From: Chitinilyticum aquatile DSM 21506
GTDB taxonomy: Bacteria > Pseudomonadota > Gammaproteobacteria > Burkholderiales > Chitinibacteraceae
Reading direction: 5' to 3'
Length of the DNA stretch: 64,000 bases
Assembly (NCBI RefSeq): GCF_000430805.1
Contig: NZ_KE387259.1
Span: 1-64,000 of the forward strand
The notes under the pieces are model-generated. The model was not told the DNA's origin. It was given only the letters and a program-made list of their open reading frames with translations, and searched no databases. Every line of letters starts with the position of its first letter. Positions within the stretch are counted from its first letter, which is position 1. Below are positions 1 to 8,610 of the stretch, piece after piece. A program made the translations under genes and the position numbers.

Positions 1-322
1 TCATCCAGAGCCAGATGCAGCAGCTTGCGGAGTTCGACGACGACGCACTCTTGGGCGGGTGTCAGTGTGGTTTGCAGATGATGCGCGGTGTGTGATTCAT
101 CGTGCACCGAGCTGCGCCGGCGTCATTGGCAATGGTGGGCTTGCTGACACCATAGCGGCGTGCAAGTTCGGCATCGGTGATGGCGGCCGGCGCGGCCTGG
201 ATTTCGGCACGAACAGCCGGAGTGGTACGGGCGCGCCCGTGCAGACGGAGATTCATTGGCCTGACCTGGAAATCGACGTGCTGAGCGCCCCCAAAACCGA
301 ACGTGCCAGATAGAGTCGCCAA
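1..322 (-). pseudogene. IS481-family transposase N-terminal relic
   Basis: Reading the minus strand from about 257, the translation starts MNLRLHGRARTTPAVRAEI and continues through a helix-turn-helix segment (ELARRYGVSKPTIA). This is the typical start of IS481-family transposases. The frame is then broken, and the expected continuation (SHTPHHLQTTLTPAQE) is found in another frame down to base 1, where the window ends. It is a frameshifted remnant that cannot encode an active DDE enzyme within the window. The catalytic core would lie to the left of base 1. Confidence 0.6.
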
Positions 323-504
323 CTGCGGAAAGGCAAATTATGATCCGAGACCAGACATGCTCTTTCCAGGGTTTACCTGTCTGGCTCTATGACCAGCATT
401 TGCCACAGCAGGCACTACACCTCCTTCAAGCGATAAAGCAGTGGCAGCAGCAAAGGCCTGAGTTATTCAAAAAGCGTGTAATCAATCGAGCAGGACTGGA
501 CAGG

Positions 505-690
505 CGGCAAACCATGTCATGTCCTTGTCCAGCCGAATCAGCAGAGAGCACGCTGTCGCAGCGCATGATTGTAGGATCTCGAGTTGGTGGTGCGGTACTT
601 TGGCGAGGCTGACTTGCTCATGCAGACAACGGATTGGACGGCGATGTGGCCAGATCAGGCAGGATGCATGCCGATTTGTGCAACAAAGCC
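505..690 (-). pseudogene. End fragment of an IS5-family element
   Basis: The outer end at 671-690 matches the terminal inverted repeat of the complete IS5-family element at 33663-34717 (GGCTTTGTTGCACAAATCGG on the minus strand). From the ATG at 621 the minus strand encodes MSKSASPKYRTTNSRSYNHA, close to the start of that transposase (MSKPAPPKYRSTNWESYNHA). A frameshift follows, then LIRLDKDMTWFA. Homology ends near 505. This is a relic of an older insertion of the same IS type. Confidence 0.7.
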
Positions 691-761
691 CCCCGAACGC
701 ACTGGTTTTTACATTTCCGATTTTTGCGATAATGCTCGGCTGACCGCTCCCCGAATCCATC

Positions 762-1958
762 ATGCAAACCATCCCGCTTTCCAGCATCCGCCGCAGCCAG
801 CCCGCAGCCAGCCTGCAGCTCAGCGCCCTGCCACCGCTGGCGCTCTACATCCATTTCCCGTGGTGCGTGAAGAAATGCCCGTATTGCGATTTCAACTCGC
901 ACGCCCAGAAAGACGGCCTGCCCGAGGCCGAGTACATTGCCGCGCTGCTACGAGATCTGGAATCCTGCCTGCCGCAGATCTGGGGACGACCAGTGGTATC
1001 GATTTTCATGGGTGGCGGCACGCCCAGCCTGTTCTCTGCCGCCGCCATCAACACGCTGCTCGAAGGCATCCGCGCACGGGTCAGGCTGCTACCCGATGCC
1101 GAAGTCACGCTGGAAGCGAACCCCGGGACGTTTGAAGCCGAGAAATTCGCCGGCTACCGTGCAGCGGGGGTCAACCGCCTGTCCATCGGCATCCAGAGCT
1201 TTGACGACGCCAAACTCAAGGCACTCGGCCGTATCCACGGTCGCGACGAGGCGCTCGCAGCCATTCAGATCGCCAAACAGTATTTCGACAACTTCAATCT
1301 CGACATCATGTACGCGCTGCCGGAGCAGACACTGGAAGAAGCACTCGCCGACATCGATACGGCCATTGCCTGCGGCTCGACACACATCTCGGCCTATCAC
1401 CTCACACTGGAGCCCAACACGCTGTTCCACCGCTACCCGCCGGCATTGCCCGACGACGATCTGGCCGCCGACATGCAGGACGCCATCGAGGCACGCCTTG
1501 CCATTGCCGGTTTCGAGCACTACGAAACCAGCGCCTTCGCCCGCCCGGGACGCCGCGCCTTTCACAACCTGAATTACTGGACCTTTGGTGATTATCTGGG
1601 GCTGGGTGCCGGCGCACACAGCAAGATCAGTTTTCCCGACAGAATCATCCGCCAGCTGCGCTACAAGCAGCCCGGGGAGTATCTGGCGCAAAGCCAAGCG
1701 GGCTCGACACTCCAGAGTGAAGAGGTCGTGGGTATCGAACAGCTGCCCTTCGAATTCATGCTCAACACGCTCAGGCTCACCGGCGGCTTCGACCTTGCCA
1801 TTTTCGAGGAACGCACCGGCCAGCCACTGGCCTGCGTTCTGCCTGACATCGAGCGCGGCATCAAGGATGGCTTGCTGGAACGCAGCGGCAACTGGCTCAA
1901 GCCCAGCGACACCGGCCGGCGCTTTCTCAACACACTACTGGAACGCTTTCTGAAATAG
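762..1958 (+). CDS. hemW: Radical SAM heme chaperone HemW
   Basis: A 398-aa protein of the HemN/HemW radical SAM family. HemW binds heme and delivers it to respiratory enzymes; such proteins are often misannotated as coproporphyrinogen III oxidases. Residues 27-45 hold the CxxxCxxC [4Fe-4S] cluster motif (WCVKKCPYCDF), followed by the glycine-rich SAM motif MGGGTPS near residue 84 and the family motif SIGIQSF near 142. Length is normal for the family. Translation is taken from the ATG at 762; no strong Shine-Dalgarno is visible. It is cytosolic. It lies in backbone sequence left of the island and is followed by tRNA-Thr. Confidence 0.93.
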   Translation: MQTIPLSSIRRSQPAASLQLSALPPLALYIHFPWCVKKCPYCDFNSHAQKDGLPEAEYIAALLRDLESCLPQIWGRPVVSIFMGGGTPSLFSAAAINTLLEGIRARVRLLPDAEVTLEANPGTFEAEKFAGYRAAGVNRLSIGIQSFDDAKLKALGRIHGRDEALAAIQIAKQYFDNFNLDIMYALPEQTLEEALADIDTAIACGSTHISAYHLTLEPNTLFHRYPPALPDDDLAADMQDAIEARLAIAGFEHYETSAFARPGRRAFHNLNYWTFGDYLGLGAGAHSKISFPDRIIRQLRYKQPGEYLAQSQAGSTLQSEEVVGIEQLPFEFMLNTLRLTGGFDLAIFEERTGQPLACVLPDIERGIKDGLLERSGNWLKPSDTGRRFLNTLLERFLK

Positions 1959-2061
1959 CTTACAGATCAGCGGATTATGGAAATTCCCGTAGAAATTCGC
2001 CCTCCAGCCCGTATGAACGCTTGCATCCATACCAGTGTGCGGGTATAGTTCGGACCTCTTC

Positions 2062-2137
2062 GCCGGTGTAGCTCAGTTGGTAGAGCACCTGACTTGTAAT
2101 CAGGGGGTCGCGAGTTCGATTCCTGCCGCCGGCACCA
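2062..2137 (+). tRNA. tRNA-Thr(TGT)
   Basis: 76 nt with encoded CCA. The acceptor stem GCCGGTG pairs with the 3' CGCCGGC region. The anticodon stem-loop is CCTGA-CTTGTAA-TCAGG with anticodon TGT, and the T-loop TTCGATT is standard. A Rho-independent terminator follows directly. Confidence 0.96.
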
Positions 2138-2145
2138 AATAAAAT

Positions 2146-2185
2146 AAGGGCTTACGATCAAATGGTCGTGAGCCCTTGTTGCTTT
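2146..2185 (+). terminator. Rho-independent terminator after tRNA-Thr
   Basis: Inverted repeat AAGGGCTTACGATC / GGTCGTGAGCCCTT around an AAAT loop, followed by a T-rich stretch (TTGTTGCTTTT). It begins nine bases after the tRNA CCA end. Confidence 0.8.
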
Positions 2186-2348
2186 TGCCCTTCAAAACAC
2201 ACCACGCCCCGACATACACCCCAACAGCGTTTTCTCCAAGCAAGGAGAGTGATGGCGCTGACCGGCAAAAAAACCGGCAACTCATACGGGCCTTCAAGCG
2301 ACGAGGGGTCTTTCTCGACGTGCGTTAGAGTAGTCATGGTGTTTCCGG

Positions 2349-2510
2349 TCAATGCTGCAGCGACCGTTTACGCAAAATTCTACACACGCCCCCATCCGGC
2401 CTGATCACCAATGAAAGCCCGCCTACAGCGGACAGACTCCACTCCTTTTCGCGCGGCAGCGCGCGATCACACTCCAGATGGGCCAGATCGCCCGTGACTT
2501 TCTTGGGCAC
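2349..2510 (-). pseudogene. Possible P4-type integrase N-terminal relic
   Basis: From a GTG at 2510 the minus strand reads MPKKVTGDLAHLECDRAL and then PREKEWSLSAVGGLSLVIRP, ending in a stop at 2349 after 53 residues. The pattern (AKPRE.. followed by a GGGL.L.V.P-like stretch) resembles the DUF4102/Arm-binding N-terminus of P4-type tyrosine integrases. It points toward tRNA-Thr, so it may be a leftover of an older integration there. The similarity is short and imperfect, and the small frame that follows (2337-2158) is not recognised. Confidence 0.35.
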
Positions 2511-2611
2511 AGGGCCCCCGTTTCCGGTTTGAGTCCCTGCAGTTTAGCGGGGACTCAAGAGGGGACTCAAAAAAGGTGCTTGGATTGGACTGGTTAGAAC
2601 TAGAAGGTAAC

Positions 2612-2648
2612 AAAAAAGCCCGTAAACGCTAGGTTTGCGGGCTTCTTT
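2612..2648. terminator. Bidirectional hairpin downstream of the left att copy
   Basis: AAAAAAGCCCG(TAAA) pairs with (TTTG)CGGGCTTCTTT. Before the island inserted, this hairpin would have lain directly downstream of tRNA-Leu(GAG) on the minus strand and probably terminated it. A similar hairpin on the island side lies at 55933-55971. Confidence 0.65.
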
Positions 2649-2680
2649 AGTACCAGTGAGGACTGGTTAAAACTCTCAAG

Positions 2681-2702
2681 TGGTGCGTCAGTGAGACTCG
2701 AA
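2681..2702. repeat. Left attachment repeat (tRNA-Leu 3'-end duplicate)
   Basis: 22 nt matching the last 23 nt of tRNA-Leu(GAG) at 56004-56026, with one C missing after TGGTGC and 16 consecutive identical bases (GTCAGTGAGACTCGAA). Similarity stops at both sides. A duplicate of a tRNA 3' end is the expected scar of a P4-type integrase. Confidence 0.85.
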
Positions 2703-2892
2703 AATCGACTTATATTACTAACAATTACAGGCATTAACCACTCATCGGATTTTAAAATACCCAACCACATACCCTTAAGATGATCATCCTTTTGCCTATG
2801 CCGCGTACAAGTCAAACAGCATCGAGTCCTGACCACCAGTTCACGGACACTGGCTCATGGTCGAGCAGTCCTTGCCCAAATCACAGCGCTGA

Positions 2893-4158
2893 ACGGCGCA
2901 ACGGCTGTTCGAGGGTTTGCAGGTCGAGGGGTATCTGGGCAGTTATGACTGCGTACGTCGCTTTATTAAACGCTGGAAGAGTGGCAACACCCGCCCGTCC
3001 GTGATGCAGGCCTTTGTGCCGCTGCGCTTTGCGCCGGGCGAGGTTTGCCAGTTTGACTGGAGCCAGGAGCAGGTCGACATCGACGGCGTCTCTCAGAAGG
3101 TCAAGGTGGCGCACTTCCGCCTGGTGTATAGCCGGCAGATGTTTGTGGTGGCCTATCCGCGCGAAACCCAGGAGATGCTGTTTGATGCGCATAACCGGGC
3201 ATTTGCCTTCTTCGGCGGTGTGCCGCAACGGATGGTCTACGACAACCTCAAGGCCGTTGTGCAAACCATACTGACCGGCAAGGAGCGTCAGTTCAATCCC
3301 CGCTTTATGGCGTTAGCCAACCATTATCTGTTCGAGCCGGTGGCATGTACGCCAGCGTCAGGCTGGGAGAAGGGGCAGGTGGAGAATCAGGTGGGCAACA
3401 TCCGGGAATGGCTGTTCAACCCCAGGCCGCGCTTTGCCAGTCTGGCCGAGCTCAATGACTGGCTGGCACTGTGTTGCCGGGAACTGGCCAGTCGGCAGCA
3501 TCCCGCGGAGGATCGGCCGATTGCCGAGGTCTTTGCAGAAGAGCGAAGCACACTGCGCACCATTGCTGCGCCCTTTGATGGCTATCACAAAGAGATGTTG
3601 CGGGTGTCCAGCACCTGTCTGGTTCGCGTCGATTACAACCGCTACAGTGTGCCGGCCGAATTCGCGGGCAAAGCGGTCTCCGTGCGTCTGGCAGCGGATC
3701 GGCTGCGCATTGTGCACGACATGCACACCATCGCCGAACACCCCCGGCAGTTTGGCCGGAATCAACTGGTGTGCGATCCCTGGCACTATCTGCCAGTACT
3801 GACAAAGAAGCCGGGGGCGTTGCGTCATGGTGCGCCGTTTGTGGAATGGGATTTGCCCGCTCCGATCCGCCAGGTCAGAGACCGCTTGCTCACGCAGCCC
3901 AAAGGCGACCGTGCCTTTGTCGAGTTGCTGCAGCTGGCGCGGGAAGCGGGCCTGGAGCCACTGCAAGTGGCGTGCGAACTCAGTCTGGAAGCGGGTGTCA
4001 TGACCGGCGCCATCGTCATGAATGAACTGCGCCGTTTGCTGGCGCCACCGCAGCCCGCCGTCATCAGCTTGCCCCAGCAATTGCGGCTACGCAGTGAACC
4101 GCTGGCCGATTGTGCGCGGTATGACGTGCTGCGCGGAGGCGCTCATGTCCTGCATTGA
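2893..4158 (+). pseudogene. istA: IS21-family transposase IstA, N-terminally truncated
   Basis: The open frame begins after a stop at 2890-2892; the first ATG is at 2917. It encodes an IstA integrase core with acidic residues in QFDWSQE, MVYDNLKAVV and EKGQVENQVG (DDE-type catalysis), then the C-terminal IS21 region. About 90 N-terminal residues with the helix-turn-helix are missing compared with a usual length near 500 aa, so it is probably inactive. It overlaps the istB start by a few bases, the normal istA-istB arrangement. The left IS end is not found. Confidence 0.88.
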
Positions 4159-4408
4159 CCGCATTGCCCAGCTCAAATCGTTGCAACTGTATGGCATGGC
4201 GGCGACCTGGGGTGAGTTGCACGCCGAGAAACCGCGACAGCCTCCGGCACCGGAAGCCTGGCTGGCGCGACTGATCGAAGCCGAACAGCAGGACCGGCAG
4301 ACCCGCAGTCTGCGTTACCAGCTCAAAGCAGCGAAATTCCCGATCCATCGCGATTTGGCTGCCTTTGACTGGGCAGCCCCTTCGCCCACGCAAGCAGAAG
4401 CCACATGA
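4145..4408 (+). pseudogene. istB: IS21-family helper ATPase IstB, truncated
   Basis: Starts MSCIDRIAQLKSLQLYGMAA, the typical IstB N-terminus, and continues for 87 aa to FPIHRDLAAFDW before running into unrelated sequence and a stop. Full-length IstB is around 250 aa with an AAA+ Walker A, which is absent here. Together with the truncated istA, this is a dead IS21 fragment cut at both ends. Confidence 0.88.
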
Positions 4409-4536
4409 TCATGTGGCATACAAATCAATGACTTGAGCTTAAGTTAACGGGATTGAGATTGCCACCCAAAAGTGTAAGTGAGCCACCGGTGCAAAATTCG
4501 AGGCCAATCACCCTGAAACCAATCACTTTTGCACAG

Positions 4537-5634
4537 GCGGATTCAACGAGTAAGTGCAACAGACTGAAATCGGCATAGAGGGCGGGAAATGACGTACATT
4601 CCCGCGCTCTTATGACCGGCAAGTCAGGAGCACCGTAATGTCTTATCGCCATTTCACCGCCGCCGAACGATACCAGATTCAGGCCTTCATTCGCAGTGGA
4701 CTCAATAATGCCGACATTGCCCGGCAGCTCGGCAAACCCGACGCCAGCAACCTCTCGCGCGAGATTCGCCGCAATGGCGGGCGTGACCGCTACGACGCCG
4801 AGCGTGCGGAGCGACGCTATCGTCGGCATCTGCAGGACAAGGGGCGCCCGCGCCAGCGCTGGCATCAGGTGTTCGATGAAGCCGCTGTCCCGTTGCTCGA
4901 AGAAGGCTGGAGCCCCGAGCAAATCAGCGGCGTGTTCCGCGACAGCGAATGCAGCGTCAGTCATGAATGGCTCTATCAGCGCATTGCCGACGACAAGCGC
5001 CGGGGCGGTCAGCTCTACCGCTTGTTGCGCTGCCAGAAGCAGCGGCGCAAACGCTATGGCTCACCCGAACGGCGCGGGCAAATCAAGAACCGGCGCAGCA
5101 TCAGCGAACGGCCGGCTGAAGTGGAAACCCGCGAGGAACTCGGACACTGGGAAGCGGACACCATGATTGGGGCTGGCCAGCAAGGGGCTCTGATCACCCT
5201 GGTTGAGCGCAAAACCGGGCTGACCCGGATCGCCCACGTTCCAAGCAAAGAGGCGGTCGGCGTCACCAAAGCCATCTGCCGCATGCTTGCGCCGCTGAAG
5301 GGCCAGGTGAAGAGCATCACCTTCGACAATGGCAAGGAATTCGCCGGCCACGCGACGATCGCCCGCCGGTTGAAGGCGGATTGCTATTTCGCCGACCCGT
5401 ACTCGTCGTGGCAGCGTGGGAGCAACGAAAATACCAACGGCTTGATCCGGCAATACTTCCCGAAGAAAACCAGCTTCGCCACAGTCAAGCCACGCCAGAT
5501 TGCCGAGGTGGAAAGGAAGCTGAATAATCGCCCCAGGAAACGGCTCGGTTTCAAATCGCCGAACTACGCATTTGAACAGGCCAAGTCACTGAATTGAAAA
5601 CCACTTAACTGTTGCACTTACTTTTTGAATCCGC
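4537..5634 (+). mobile_element. IS30-family insertion sequence, apparently complete
   Basis: Imperfect terminal inverted repeats of about 26 nt bound the element: 4537-4562 on the left and the reverse complement ending at 5634. They share GCGGATTCAA and AGTAAGTGCAACAG. One intact transposase lies between them. The size of about 1.1 kb is normal for IS30. No clear target duplication was identified. A decayed second copy lies at 53434-53976. Confidence 0.85.
4638..5597 (+). CDS. IS30-family transposase
   Basis: A 319-aa DDE transposase. The N-terminal helix-turn-helix reads SYRHFTAAERYQIQAFIRSG...IARQLG and SNLSREIRRN, the classic IS30 start. The catalytic core includes GHWEADTMIG, a ...ITFDNGKEF segment and the C-terminal WQRGSNENTNGLIRQYFPK with the final acidic residue. 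The frame is uninterrupted and ends at 5597 shortly before the right inverted repeat, so the element may still be active. Confidence 0.95.
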   Translation: MSYRHFTAAERYQIQAFIRSGLNNADIARQLGKPDASNLSREIRRNGGRDRYDAERAERRYRRHLQDKGRPRQRWHQVFDEAAVPLLEEGWSPEQISGVFRDSECSVSHEWLYQRIADDKRRGGQLYRLLRCQKQRRKRYGSPERRGQIKNRRSISERPAEVETREELGHWEADTMIGAGQQGALITLVERKTGLTRIAHVPSKEAVGVTKAICRMLAPLKGQVKSITFDNGKEFAGHATIARRLKADCYFADPYSSWQRGSNENTNGLIRQYFPKKTSFATVKPRQIAEVERKLNNRPRKRLGFKSPNYAFEQAKSLN

Positions 5635-5856
5635 GCAGTGATGAAGTATTGCACTGCATGTTTCCCTGGTATTTTCGCAATCGCAAATCGCTGGCTATCC
5701 TCTATTTCATGCATGCAGGCAATTTAAAATAACGATCTCAATTCGAAAATGTGAAATAAGGCACCGTCATGACTGCATTGGTGTACGCAATCCCATAGCG
5801 CGAAAGGAATTGCAATTTTATACGAATATCGCCAGCAAATCGTGTGTGGCCAAATA

Positions 5857-6482
5857 TCAGAACAAGTCACCACACGATGCGGATGTGCGTGATTGCGGCA
5901 ATGCAGCGCTGACCAGATTGATGCCTTCTGCAAATCCGAGCATGGCTCGGGCAATGTCTGTGTTCTGGCAATCCAGCCAGCAGTCATAGTCCGGTTCGGG
6001 AATGACCACCAGGCTTCGCTTCTCATCCCCGGGCTTGTGCATCCGGCTTAGCAACGGGAATAGCTGAGCAGCCCGCCTTCTTCTTCCCAAGTACGCCACA
6101 GCCCCGCAACGGCAAAGGGCTCGCCATCCTCACGCTGGATCAGGTGCCGCACGGCCTTGCCGGTTTCGTAGCAGGGTTCGAAAAAGCCCTGCATGGGTAC
6201 GAGACACAGCTGGTTGCGTTGCCAGGCCCCCTTGTAGCTGCGCAGTTCGCCAATGGTTTCGGCACGAGCATTCATGGTGCTATAGCGAGTACCCGGCGGC
6301 AGATAGCGTTTCGGCAAAAAATCATAGTTGGCGAGCACACACTGCCGCGCCAGATCGCCACCGATCAGGATGGGGGCTGCATAATCCTGCCACACTTCTT
6401 CACGCCAGTCCTCAGCAGGGGGCACGGCGTGGAAGCGTTCCAGCACGGTTGGTTTCAGTATGGGCAGGTAGTTGACGCACAT
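5857..6482 (-). pseudogene. SRAP (HMCES/YedK-like) abasic-site peptidase, frameshifted
   Basis: Starting at the ATG at 6482 the product begins MCVNYLPILKP, placing the catalytic Cys at position 2 after Met removal, as required in SRAP proteins that crosslink abasic DNA sites. The conserved NARAE (TMNARAETIGEL) and CLVPMQGFFEPCYE motifs follow. Near 6060 the frame breaks, probably with a small deletion; the C-terminal motif MHKPGDEKRSLVVIPEPDYD appears in a different frame ending at 5857. The gene is divergent from umuD, an SOS-type pairing. The upstream in-frame ATG at 6491 would bury the Cys and is not used here. Confidence 0.75.
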
Positions 6483-6501
6483 CGGCTGCAATCGACCAAT
6501 A

Positions 6502-6513
6502 GAACATTCGTTC
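6502..6513. promoter_or_regulatory. GAAC-N4-GTTC palindrome between SRAP and umuD genes
   Basis: The sequence GAACATTCGTTC lies between the divergent SRAP and umuD starts. It matches the LexA box form GAACN4GTTC known from Gram-positives and some other phyla, not the CTGT-N8-ACAG form usual in beta- and gammaproteobacteria. Position and genes fit SOS control; the binding protein is unknown. Confidence 0.4.
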
Positions 6514-6551
6514 CATATTCGCCAGTATCAATCAGCGTCAAGGAAACGGCG

Positions 6552-7001
6552 ATGATTGCCTTTCTGCATGGGCCGTTTGCGGTCAGTGCATCACCGGTGG
6601 CTCTGTCCTGTCCGGTGATGGGCGTGGCCGTGCCGGCCGGATTTCCCTCGCCGGCCGAGGACTGGGCCGAAGACCGGCTGGATCTGAACCGGCGCTTCAT
6701 TGCACATCCGGAATCGACGTTCTTCTTCCGGGTGAGCGGCGACTCCATGGTGAGCCCTGACCCTTGTCGCACCATTGCCGATGGTGCCACGCTGGTGGTG
6801 GATTGCCGCCGCGAGGCGCGGCATGACGATATTGTGGTGGCGGTCATCGATAACGATTTCACCGTAAAGCGCCTGTATGCACGCGGACAGCGTCTGGCCT
6901 TGATTGCCGAGAATCCGGCGTTTCCGCCGATTGTGCTGTGCGAGGAGCAGGAGCTAAGCATCTGGGGTGTCGTTGTGGCCTGGTTCATGGAACCACGATG
7001 A
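6552..7001 (+). CDS. umuD: UmuD-like S24 self-cleaving mutagenesis protein
   Basis: 149 aa, starting at an ATG preceded by AAGGAA. UmuD proteins cleave themselves with RecA help and form DNA polymerase V with UmuC. The cleavage-site region is VPAGFPSPAEDW (Ala-Gly scissile bond), the catalytic Ser sits in VSGDSMVSP and the catalytic Lys in DFTVKRLY. All key residues are present and length is normal. The stop overlaps the ATG of umuC (ATGA), but umuC is only a stub, so this UmuD has no local polymerase partner. Confidence 0.9.
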   Translation: MIAFLHGPFAVSASPVALSCPVMGVAVPAGFPSPAEDWAEDRLDLNRRFIAHPESTFFFRVSGDSMVSPDPCRTIADGATLVVDCRREARHDDIVVAVIDNDFTVKRLYARGQRLALIAENPAFPPIVLCEEQELSIWGVVVAWFMEPR

Positions 7002-7075
7002 TTGCCCTCATCGACGTCAACAACCTCTACCGTCGCAGCAATACATCATCCTGCGCGGGTGTAAACCCAAATTGA
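6998..7075 (+). pseudogene. umuC: umuC stub
   Basis: The frame begins MIALIDVNNLY, the canonical start of UmuC (Y-family polymerase V subunit with the first catalytic Asp). After 11-12 codons it diverges (RRSNTSSCAGVNPN) and stops at 7075. More than 95% of umuC is missing. The junction marks where the next accessory block was joined. Confidence 0.8.
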
Positions 7076-7095
7076 CAGAGGCGCGGATATCATTT

Positions 7096-7124
7096 GTACG
7101 AATACCAACATCATTGGTACATTC
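7096..7124. promoter_or_regulatory. Imperfect inverted repeat upstream of the 7202 operon
   Basis: GAATACCAA at 7100-7108 and TTGGTACATTC at 7114-7124 form an imperfect palindrome about 75 bp before the first gene of the plus-strand operon. It may be an operator. No repressor gene is obvious nearby, and no clear -35/-10 pair could be assigned. Confidence 0.25.
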
Positions 7125-7201
7125 ACTTTGATAAGCATACGCAAGCCATCCCATCGCACGTATCCACAAGCCGTAGCAAAACAGGGGCAGAGGGCCTCGC
7201 G

Positions 7202-7612
7202 ATGAGCGCCCTCTTACCACACTGGGCCAGTATTCCGCTCTGGACGCAAACCCTTATCGTCCTGCTGATGATCCTGCTGCTGGTGTTTGCCGGACACATT
7301 CTGCTTTCGCTGCTGGGCAACACCTTGCTGCTGCTCCGTCCTCAGCCCGCAGTCAGCCGCCGCGCTGGGCTCTGGCTTGTCCTAGGCGGCATTGCCGGGT
7401 GGGCGCTGCTGGTGCTGGCGGTTTATCTGCAAGAGCAATTGGCCGACTGGCTAGGCAGCAATACGGTCATCTTTTCGCTCGGCTTGGCGGCACTCAGTAC
7501 CTACACACTGGCCGACGGCTTGGGCCAGCTACTCTGGCGGCGCGAGCGGGTTGGCGTCGTTGCCCTGATCTGGCTGATGCTCGCCGGCATCGTCTGGCTG
7601 ATCTGCACCTGA
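7202..7612 (+). CDS. Small four-helix membrane protein
   Basis: 136 aa. Four hydrophobic segments are visible: about residues 15-40, 52-73, 85-105 and 115-135. Charged residues are few and sit in short loops, including a WRRERVG loop before the last helix. No family recognised. It is the first gene of a tight operon (7202-12451) with downstream starts overlapping or close behind, so it probably anchors or senses for the AAA+/PP2C module. An upstream in-frame ATG at 7094 is possible, but 7202 gives a cleaner membrane protein start. Confidence 0.7.
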   Translation: MSALLPHWASIPLWTQTLIVLLMILLLVFAGHILLSLLGNTLLLLRPQPAVSRRAGLWLVLGGIAGWALLVLAVYLQEQLADWLGSNTVIFSLGLAALSTYTLADGLGQLLWRRERVGVVALIWLMLAGIVWLICT

Positions 7613-7627
7613 AGGAGCCTCGCACCC

Positions 7628-7945
7628 ATGAACCCCACCCCCCAACAAGTGACGCAGCAACTGCTGGACTGGCCCGAGCCCGATTTGCGCACGCTGCTCC
7701 GGCAACTGGAACACACCACGCTGCGGGATGCGCTGTGGCTGCTGCGCAGCCTGCCGCTACTGCAAACCATCGTCGCGCAGCTCAGCCCCGCCGCCGCACG
7801 CCTTCTGCTCGACGATCTGGAACAGACCTGGTGGGGCTGCAACCCGCTGCGCACGAGTGCAGCGCAACAGCGACAAGGCGAACAGGCGCTCACTCAGCTT
7901 TACGCCGTCATGCAAAAGTTGCCCGCAGGAGCCGCCCATGACTGA
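7628..7945 (+). CDS. Hypothetical 105-aa protein
   Basis: Starts at an ATG with GAAGGAG upstream. The protein is helical, leucine-rich and soluble (QLLDWPEPDLRTLLRQLE, AALWLLRS-like stretches, SPAAARLLLDDLEQTWW). The alternating repeats give a weak impression of a FliG-like or armadillo-like fold, but no family can be named. Its stop overlaps the ATG of the next gene (CATGACTGA), so it is translationally coupled within the operon. Confidence 0.65.
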   Translation: MNPTPQQVTQQLLDWPEPDLRTLLRQLEHTTLRDALWLLRSLPLLQTIVAQLSPAAARLLLDDLEQTWWGCNPLRTSAAQQRQGEQALTQLYAVMQKLPAGAAHD

Positions 7946-8426
7946 ACACCGCCAAGAGGATTACCTCGACACCCTCTGCCTCGCCGGCGAACTGCTCGTG
8001 TTTATGCAGCGGCGCGGCAGCATGGCGCTGGAGGGTGAACTGGACGACTGGCCGCACGGCGAACTGGCCAGCCGCTACCCGGTTGCCAGCCAGCCGCAAC
8101 TCGCCGGACTAGTTTGCGATTTGCTGCGGCTGCTCGCCAGTGGCGAACGCGACCCGGCCGAGCTGCAGCATTACGCCCATGCCGCCATCCACAGCTACCG
8201 CGACGAAAACAGCGCCGCCCTGCTGTACGCCTTCTGGCTAGTACTGCGCGCCGGGCTCGCCGGACGGCCCGCCGCAGCCGCCATCGAATGGGGACGCGCC
8301 GCCATTCCACACGCCAGCAAGCCCAGCCACGCCGAATTGCAACACGCCTGGCGGCAGCGGATTTACCCCGATGGCAACCCGCTCGCCCCGGAACGGCTAG
8401 CGGCCTTTATCCATTCGCTGGAGTAA
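7938..8426 (+). CDS. Hypothetical 162-aa protein
   Basis: Begins MTEHRQEDYLDTLCLAGELL, overlapping the previous stop by eight bases. It appears soluble and mostly helical, with Trp and Tyr spread through a C-terminal half (AIEWGRAAIPHASKPSHAEL). No signal peptide, membrane segment or catalytic motif is seen. It belongs to the same operon as the AAA+ ATPase and may be an adaptor. Function unknown. A gap of 184 bp separates it from the next gene, with no clear terminator. Confidence 0.65.
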   Translation: MTEHRQEDYLDTLCLAGELLVFMQRRGSMALEGELDDWPHGELASRYPVASQPQLAGLVCDLLRLLASGERDPAELQHYAHAAIHSYRDENSAALLYAFWLVLRAGLAGRPAAAAIEWGRAAIPHASKPSHAELQHAWRQRIYPDGNPLAPERLAAFIHSLE

Positions 8427-8610
8427 GCATGCGGCCTATTTGCTGCACCGCGGACGCATCACCATTCTGGTGTTAATGTGCACCGGGGCCAGTTAAGAAG
8501 TTTGGAAGCCCCCCCCGGAAAGCCGCAGTCAGAAATACTGACCTGCTCTTTGCTCTCCCCCGGCAGATAACTGGTGTAGCGAGTACATCCGCAATACCAG
8601 GAGCATCACC

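Noticed and set aside
340-480. Small plus-strand frame between the two IS relics
   Set aside because: The translation is unlike any family I know and the flanks are IS debris; coding function cannot be supported.
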